This document shows positions 56,836 through 64,000 of a DNA stretch of 64,000 nt, piece after piece. The notes below the pieces were generated by a model. That model searched no databases. It was not told the DNA's origin and saw only the letters and a program-made list of their open reading frames with translations. Position numbers and translations under genes: made by a program. Origin of the DNA: Yamagishiella unicocca (taxonomy: Eukaryota > Chlorophyta > Chlorophyceae > Chlamydomonadales > Volvocaceae); contig BDSL01000016.1 of the NCBI GenBank assembly GCA_003116995.1, positions 434,001 to 498,000 of the forward strand, in the 5' to 3' direction. Position 1 is the stretch's first letter; each line of letters begins with the position of its first letter.

Positions 56836-59109
56836 GCGCTGACGGCAGGGCAGGCTCTGTCGCTAGGTGTCGCATTGCCTCGTGTGAGACCCTATTTCGA
56901 TCGCGTTTCCGGTATTTATTGGCGAGATGAGGGGGTGAAGGGATACATCGTTGGCCGAGGACTGGGGGGCCAGTAGGGCGACTGGGCGTTGCTGGGCTGG
57001 CGAGGTGCTTTGCTGCCGACGTGCTGAGGTGGGGCGCGGTGGTCTGTTAGGCATGGTTAATAAACTGGCAGCTGTTGCCGCGGCTGCTGCGGCTGCTGCG
57101 GCTACTGCCGTTGCTGTTCCCTGAGCAAGCGGGGCTGCGCATGTGGACAAGACTGCTGCGGACTTGGTGACGTGTTGACAAGTGGAGGCCCCTATTGCTG
57201 CCACTCGCGCCGCTCGCGTCGTGTCGGCGACATAAAAGTACACGAAAGAAACGTTGTTCAGTATGTGGCCCTGGCAGAACTTGAGGCGTCGGCGGTTGCT
57301 CGGTGGGGGCAGCCCGGTAACGCATGTTGGTGAGTTTTAACAACCCATGTGCATGTGCACTGTATGAGTCAGGGTTAGGCTGGAGTCTTGCAAATATGGT
57401 ACAGATGGATGCCTGGTGGTTGGCCGATGCTGGGCATAGATCGTACGCGATCTTGTGCGGATACGTCCTTTCCTCTGAGCGCTTACACGTGACTCATCCG
57501 GTTGGAAACCGTGAAGGGCTTTATTTGTACAGTTACGATACCTGTCCTAGCTGGAGCTTGTCCTCGCGGGTCGCCCGAGTACCTGCACTCCTCAGGTGGG
57601 GACGCGGCATCCACCCTGAGGCAGCCCCTCGACAAGACATCAGGCAAAGCCAACCTCAATGAGCTTTGCTTCGACGATTCCCGGTGACCAAGGTCCTTCT
57701 GTTGGTATTTTGTTTTCGCGGTTCGGTTGTGCTTGCGGCAAGGTAGGCGGGGCAGTGCTGCCGCGAGCGGCCACCTAGGCAGTAACCGCCGTGGTTCGTT
57801 GGGTTGGGCCTGCTGGGCGCGCGCACGTGGGTGTCGTACTGCTGATTGACAGTGGAAAGACTGATGTGAAGCCAGCCGTTCGCTTCTTGTCAGTATTTGG
57901 GGCCCCTACGGTATCGGAGCTTCGGAGGGCAGCAGCCGTTGGGGCTGTTGGGTGAGGCGGCGAGCGAGCCCACGGGGGCAACCGCAGGGCCTGGTGTCCG
58001 CTACCGCACTGTGTGCCGATTCTTTCACCTTTTTCCGAGCAAGCCGGACGTCGAGGCGTCCTAGGGTGGTTTAACTAGTGAAGGCTAAGACCGTAAGGGC
58101 TTGAGGAGATGTACATGTCACGACACAACGAGTGATCGACAGCGCGTGTACGGACAGCAGGACCCGCTCAGCAGCCGGGAGCAGTAACGGCTGTCACGAC
58201 ACACAGCGTGGCGTGCTGCCAGTGCCACCTGACGCGGCAGCTGCACGCAAGTAGAGGTACTGCTGACGTGCAAAAAGAACAGCCCTGCTGTCCCCTCCTG
58301 CCCGCACTGCATGCCGGCCGCAGGAGTAGTATTCCTAACTGTTACAGTGGGCCCCAGAACATAGGGTAGAGCCATCGATCGGGCGCATCGCCTGACGCTG
58401 AAAGAGACGATGTATTAGTATTAGTGGGGGACGGCAGAGGGGTCCGCCGAGGGTGTGCGCACTGCGGCATCTGAAGCATGTGGGGGGCCCCCATCAGCTT
58501 GCAGTGCGCCTCCACCAGGTCAGCCAGTGTAAGCGATGAGTGACGGCGATACAAAAGCGCTTGCGGGCAGCAGGACTAGCGGCGCCTTACTCCAGGCGCA
58601 CCCGCCCGCTCCGCCGTACTGGCTCTGGTCACACAGGCCCCATTTCTGCGGCGTGGTGGTGGTGGTGGTGGTGGTGGCATGGAAAACTCCCCCGCTGCCA
58701 GCTGCCTTGCGGCTTGGCGCGTCGTTCGCGATCCTCCAGCTTACTCCTACTCGCCTGCCCCGAGGGTGCACGACAAGGCACGCACGCCGTACAACCCTAC
58801 AGCGACGTGCCAAAACACCTACTGGCCTTGCGTATGGCTCACGAACCCCGTGACTGCCGCTCGGCTTGCCGGGTTGCAGCGGCGCGCCTTGACTCAGGGC
58901 GCACAATAGTCTGCCCCCCAGAACACCACCCAAGCACGCGTAATGCACGTGCAATAACGTACAATGCCGCACACGAGCAGCATACATACTAATTCGTAAC
59001 GCTCGCGAAACGCTCTCCGCCCGCACTCTCCCCCGCCCCCCCCACAGCAGCCCTCGGGGGATGTGTTTCGCTTCTTCCCGGTAGTGGCGGCCACGTCCCG
59101 CCCACGGCC
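56836..59109. other. 2.3 kb with no certain gene
   Basis: Convergent region. A plus-strand stretch at 57598-57687 has good codon bias after an acceptor-like CTCCTCAG (STLRQPLDKTSGKANLNELC to a TGA) and might be a terminal exon, but no upstream exon could be joined. A GGT trinucleotide run lies at 58653-58677. A short dispersed repeat lies at 58338-58376 on the minus strand. Long minus-strand frames at 58520-59386 are antisense to nothing recognisable and are not called. Confidence 0.4.
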
Positions 59110-62100
59110 CTAGGCCCCAACTCGACGCCGCGTCGCCGCAGCACCCCGCAGCGGCCCCGTAGCCTCCTGCGCCCCCACCACCTCTTGAGTGCACAGCCGG
59201 TGTGGCGCTGGTTGCATTCGCGGCGGCGACGGCATCGTACCCGCCACAGCCGCCGCCGACCCCGCCAGCTCCTCTACCTCCCGAATGGACACAGGCGCCT
59301 GCGGTTAAGGGAACAATCGTTGGCGGCTGATTGCACGCGCGGGCGGCGACCTCTTCGACGAACCGGCAACGGCCAGTACCCAACATCCAACCGTCCCAAC
59401 GCCCTGAGGCTGCCTCTCATCTTCCCAACCGCCGCGTGGAGCGCCCGCCACCCCTTACCTGGTCGCTCAGGACTCGGCAGCCGGTGGCGGTGAGTAGCAC
59501 GTCGTCCTCGATGCGGACCCCGATACCGCGGAACGGCCCGTACCGCGGCAGGTCCGGAATGTATAATCCTGTACGGCAGGCGAAAGGAAACGAATTTGGG
59601 ACCCACCGATGTAACGCACGGACAAGCCTAATGTGCAGTTTTAGTTACTCGAAGCTGTTTGTGCACCGAAACGCACGGCGGCGCGCACCCGGCTCCACGG
59701 TGATCACCGCGCCCTTGGCCAGCTTCCGGTCGTGGCCAACCAGGTGGGTGTCGTGGGTGTCCAGACCCAGGTAGTGACCCAGGCTGTGCCAGAAGAACTC
59801 CCTGGGGGCCGGTTCAGGGTCGTGTAGGGGAGGGAAGAGGGAATGGGTATTTACCGTATCGTCACTGTGGCTCGAGTCGGCAGCCCAAGGCACACAAACA
59901 AGGCCTCCGGCTCGCCCGACATACCAACCAACCAACCAACCAACCAACCATAATTGATCAACTGCTTCCAACGGCCCGGTCCTCGCCGCTGTGGTACTCA
60001 CCGGTACAGGTTGGACCTGATCTCGGCGAGTGAGGCTCCGGGGAGCACCCGAAGGTCCCGGAGGCCCTCGGACAGCACCTCTATACACAGGGTGTGCAGG
60101 TCGCGAATGGACGACCCGGGGTGGCAGGCGGCCAGGCAGCTGCGGTGGGGCGGGACACGGCCGTTGTGTTGATGGAGATGGACGTGGACATGGATTTACA
60201 GATGTGGATGCGGCTGCAGGTGTGAGGATGGGTCGGCTACAGGAGTGAGGGCGGGGGGCTTCGTGGGTAACGGTGCAAAAACGAACGAGTTCCAAAACAC
60301 ACACGCGCAAGTGTCATTGAAGGCGACGCGTGTTGCTACCCACGCCTAACACACGCCTGGACTCAAGCCGGGCCCCTCAAGCTGGGCTAGATAAATAAGA
60401 GGAAAGGGTCGCGGCATCCAAAACCGCGGAAGCTCAAGACGTGAAAGGGTCTCAACCCACCGCTGGTGCGCCTCAAGCACCACCGCATACACGTCTCGCT
60501 GGGGGCCGCTGAAGGTGCCGCCCACGGGCCATGTGCGGGTGACGTCGGACACGTAGCCCCAGTACTCGGCGCCAGCGTCCATGAGGACCACCTGGCCGTC
60601 CTGGAGGACCTTGTCGTTGCGGCCGTAGTGGATGGTGCAGGCGTCGGCGCCGCCTGAGACGCAACAGGACGCCCGCAGCCGCGGCGGCGGTGTGGGCGGT
60701 TGGGTGGTTGGGTGGTTGGGTAAGGCAAGGGTACTGTCCATGACTCCGTGGTTGTGACGGTCACGGCGTGCCTTCGGTGCGGGTGGTGCCGATACTGCAG
60801 CAGCAGCAGCAGTGAGATCGCAGCCTCTCCTTACCTGCAGCCACGGTGGGGTACGCCAACCGCTGCGCCCCCGCCGCTTTCACGCCGTACTCAAACGTCG
60901 CCGCCAGGCCGTACTCTGTTGTACCAGGCGCCGTGGTCGCCATGCAGTGCCGTACCGCGGCGGAGGCCATGGCCGCCGAGGTGCCCATGAGGGCGGCCTC
61001 CGCCGGGCTCTTGATGAGGCGCATCGAGTGCATCACGGGGCGCAAGGGAGACACGCGGCCGGGCTGCTCCAGGGCGGCCTTGAGCGCGGCGGCGATGGTC
61101 GAGTGGTGGTGGGCGCCCAATCGGTCGGTGTCGTACAAGATGGGCGCGGTCGAGTTCGACAGGGCTTGCAGCCGCCGCGGCATCTGTAGCAGAGCGCGTG
61201 TGTGAGCAGTGATGGTCGTGTGGTGGAGGTGGCAGTGGTGGTGATCGTGGTTTGGGGTTTGGAGGACGGTCAGGTTCGCTGCAGTCCAAGGAAACGCGCC
61301 CTGCCGGCTCAACACGTCCACCACCTCAACACAAAAACCCAGATCACCCGAGCCTCAAGCCGCGTACCCTTCTCTTTTCTCTTACCCACCAACTCCTTCC
61401 CCCACCGTCGCCCTCTGCCTTCTCTCCCCCCCCCGGGGTCTCCTGCCGCACCACCACCTCACCTCATGCATCATGCACACCTCGTCCGCACCGAACACTT
61501 GCAGCGCCGCCTCCCGGCTCACGGTAGCTCCGTCCCACCGCTCCCTCTGCGGGAGGAAGCAACACACAACGGCAGCAGCAGCAGCAGCAGCAGCAGCAAT
61601 AGCAATAGCAGCACCAGCAGCCCGCAGGGTGAGGCCAGAGAGGGAGGAGGGCGGAGGCACGTGTCCGAGTAGGCGCCAGGTCACGGGGACAGGGACAGTG
61701 CCGGCTCCAGGGGCTTCCCAGGAGCCCCCAGAGCAGCTTTTAGGGTTTCAGGGTTACGGCCCTGCAGGCTGCCGTGGAATCCGCGAGTTGAGGTTACCCC
61801 CTGGAGCCGCCCCACCGGTACTCACGGTGGAGTTGGGCGGGTCGATGAAGAGCGTGTATGTAGGATCGCGACCGGATCCTGCAGCAGCAGTAGCAGCAGC
61901 CTCAGCCTCAGCAGCCGCAGCCGCAGCCCCAGCAGCATAGGAAAGGTTTACAGTCGGCAGCAGGTGCTGCACCGGCAGGGCAACCCGAACCCAACCCTTG
62001 GCCCTCAGCAGCCCCCTGCTCGGCCCCTCCCATTACCACCGAAGCGACGAAACACAGGCGGGGTGAGCAACAGGGCTTGGTCGTTGCCCCGCCCGTGTAC

Positions 62101-62976
62101 GGCACCGCCCAATCGGTTTTTCCCGCCGTCATAAGCCATCCCCCTGCTGTCCGGTCCAGTCCCAGAGTCGCACCAGGTGGCGGCGCTGAGATCACTGCCA
62201 GACCATGCTGCAGAAGGCCTGTGAGGTAGAAGAAGTCGGGATCCTGCGGCAGGATGGGTTGGTGAAGGCACGGCAGGGCGGGGCGGGGCGGCGCGAGGCG
62301 GGGCAGGGCTGTGGGCGGTACGACACGGAGTGGGGCGACAGGGGCCTCCGGGAGAGCTCCCACCTGCGGGGCCCTATGCTCAAGGACGAGTGGGCAGCAG
62401 AGGTCCACAATACACACGGACACCTTGTAGTGTGGTGCTCTGCACATAGCCTAGGAATAACCAGGCGAGGAACAAGGAACTCGCACAAGGCATGTGCCTG
62501 CCTTAGCCGTACCTGACGGTACGGCCACGGAATGACGCCTGACATGTACGTCGTTGCCGCCGCGGGAAGGATGGCGGCGCCGCCTGGGGGCAGCAGCTCC
62601 CCCAGCCGTTGCCGCCGCTCACGATACTCCGACGAGGGTATCCCCGGGGTGAGCTCGTGCGCAGCGACGAGCTGTTGGGGCGAGGGTGTTTACCGGCGGG
62701 ACGATGCTGCCAAGTGAGGCTGGTGGAGATAACGTGAAGCCACGTAAGGATGCTGGTAAGGACTGCGCAATTTCGCAGCAGGGGATGCTTGAGGTGGTGC
62801 GGGTGGCGGGTGCAGTGTGCGCAGGCGGGTGGGTGCAGGCGGTGGGTGCGGCGCGAAAGTCGCGTGGCGAGCCGTTGAGGTGGGTGAATTAAGAGCGGCA
62901 TAGGGCGTTTCACCAAAGCACGGGCTGGTAAGGGCAAGGCTAGCTGCCGCCTGTTGACTGCTGTCGGTGGCAGCAT
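59110..62976 (-). CDS. Xaa-Pro aminopeptidase (aminopeptidase P, XPNPEP3/ICP55-like)
   Basis: Ten in-phase exons on the minus strand: 62671-62513, 62243-62174, 61878-61826, 61546-61463, 61183-60835, 60653-60461, 60139-60002, 59801-59689, 59568-59459, 59298-59110. The AMP_N domain includes YRERRQRLGELLPPG, SGVIPWPYRQDPDFFYLTGL and TLFIDPPNST. The M24 metalloprotease domain includes AYPTVAAGGADACTIHYGRN, VLMDAGAEYWGYVSDVTRTW (two Asp metal ligands), FFWHSLGHYLGLDTHD (His ligand), VITVEPG (Glu) and GVRIEDDVLLTATG (Glu). It removes N-terminal residues before proline, or trims mitochondrial precursors as yeast ICP55. A candidate first exon starts at ATG 62976 with an Arg/Leu/Pro-rich presequence (NRRQLALPLPARALVKRP), but its joint to 62671 is unresolved. 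The last ~30 residues are Pro/Ala/Arg-rich and family-unlike. Confidence 0.92.
59931..59950 (+). repeat. CCAA tetranucleotide run
   Basis: Five to six CCAA units inside an intron of the aminopeptidase gene. Confidence 0.85.
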
Positions 62977-64000
62977 CACACCTCGGGATGGGTGGCGTGT
63001 ATGGGTTGCCCAGCAGGTGAGGCCGGGCGATCCGTGATTGTTGAATAGCAGCTAGTGATTTGATTCCATTTGTGGCTGGCCTCCGCGGTGGCTCCTCGGA
63101 ATAGAGCAAGTGTCGACAGTGTCATCGCGGTTGCCGCGATGTCCTGGTGGCCGGCCCGCAGGCCGGCCACCACACGCGCTAACATCTTGAAAGGTTTTAA
63201 GATTATGGGATGTATTTAAATTTATTCCGAAGGATGGTATGGTGCGGTCACGTTTTGCAAAGTCAGGGTTGCTTCGCAAGCTTATGAACTGGCGTCAACA
63301 TATACAGGCAAAGGAGGGAGACACCGAAGCGTTATTGCAGCTTCCTGCTGCGCTTTTGCATTTGCATATGTATGTCGCGCAGGTACGACAAATTCTGGCG
63401 GTTGTGCGCCAACAGCATCGGTGCACATTGCCTACTTCTCTCGGTAGCAGTTGCCAAGGTGGCTAATCACGAGGGTTGGGACTAAGGAGTCCCTCATCCA
63501 TACATCAAAAGTGATGCTGAAGGCGAATGAGTGCCTCAAGAAGGGTCGTCCTGACCAAGCAGGTTTCTGGTCGTACATAGCTAGTGTTCCGACCATTTCA
63601 GCACTGCTAGGTGGTATATAGCGGCTAAAGATATATTTGCAGGGTGCGGGAGGAGACGTTGTATCGGAGAATGGAGTCTGCGCAGGACCGTTTTACACGG
63701 TTCCGCATGTCTGCGCGCCATGCCTCACACTTCGACGGCTCAGCCTTAAAAGCCCATTGATGTAGTCAGCTGGGCGCTAGAGGGTCATCGTCAGATCAAT
63801 CGAATTCCACCATGAGTCACAGACCTCATGTAGTCAATACGCATGTGTCCAATCGGAGTCAAGAGACACGGGCTAGCAGGAAACTGCGCTCAGCACCTGA
63901 AGGCACAGCGCTGCCGCCCAGAAGGCGGTCGAAGGAGCGCCACACCAACATATCTTGCCCACGATCGCTAGTGCCATTGCATAACGCACCGTAGCGGCAA
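62977..64000. other. Right edge: low-GC region with a weak open frame
   Basis: A plus-strand ATG at 63239 opens VRSRFAKSGLLRKLMNWRQ and reaches a donor-like GTACGA after MYVAQ (63382). A later stretch at 63510-63619 (MLKANECLKKGRPDQAGF to a TAG) has a coding look. Codons here are AT-richer than elsewhere and no family is recognised, so a real gene, a gene fragment or a mobile-element remnant are all possible. Confidence 0.3.
63146..63171. repeat. Perfect 11-bp hairpin
   Basis: GGTGGCCGGCC, loop CGCA, then the exact reverse complement. It lies upstream of the weak open frame at the right edge. Confidence 0.85.

Noticed and set aside
58520..59386. 288-codon minus-strand frame downstream of the aminopeptidase
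   Set aside because: It reads through the last aminopeptidase exon in a different frame and through simple repeats; it has no family resemblance.

Overview
The window is nuclear DNA of a eukaryotic green alga, most likely a volvocine or Chlamydomonas-like member of the Chlamydomonadales. The grounds are many short exons with G/C-ending codons, introns of about 80-400 bases (some over 2 kb), Ala/Gly/Gln-rich inserts in coding sequence, TGTAA poly(A) signals behind several genes, and introns full of minisatellites. No prokaryotic operon, rRNA, tRNA, CRISPR array or intact transposon was seen. Gene models were built by eye: each exon joint was accepted when reading frame, splice sites and protein family agreed. 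For most genes the exon lengths add up to a whole number of codons.

Layout. 0-5 kb: two minus-strand genes, a plastid-type CGFS glutaredoxin with an N-terminal GIY-YIG-like domain (GRXS16 type) and ribosomal protein L18a/eL20. 5.7-11.5 kb: cyclophilin-40 (plus), 13 exons, with minisatellites in several introns. 12.4-14 kb: an OTU-family cysteine protease (minus). 15-20.2 kb: an F-box-like/leucine-rich-repeat protein (plus). 21.5-22.8 kb: Rab6 GTPase (minus). 24.1-27.6 kb: a short-chain dehydrogenase (minus) whose first intron carries a 1.3 kb near-perfect inverted repeat. 27.9-32.1 kb: an F-box/LRR protein (plus) with a 34-base minisatellite in intron 2. 34.3-36.4 kb: a DUF2358-like protein (plus). 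37.3-40.5 kb: CDK5RAP3/C53 (plus), the UFMylation-linked ER-phagy receptor, with four shuffled ATG8-interacting motifs.

41.4-43.8 kb: a Pro/Gln-repeat coiled-coil protein (minus, unrecognised). 44.2-49.8 kb: an 1,100-residue protein with a Rad18-type UBZ4 zinc finger (plus). 50.9-52.7 kb: a basic protein of unknown function (minus). 53.1-55.1 kb: two small divergent genes, one with a 9-base microexon. 55.9-56.8 kb: a small two-exon gene. 59.1-63 kb: a mitochondrial/plastid-type Xaa-Pro aminopeptidase (minus). The rest is intergenic or UTR.

The genes are unrelated housekeeping and regulatory genes with no evident common pathway, although several touch protein quality control (cyclophilin-40, OTU protease, two F-box-like proteins, C53, aminopeptidase P). 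The main oddities lie in the introns: four GC-AG introns, a dispersed element whose terminal motif lies close to splice sites, minisatellites that begin at donor sites, and the long intronic hairpin.
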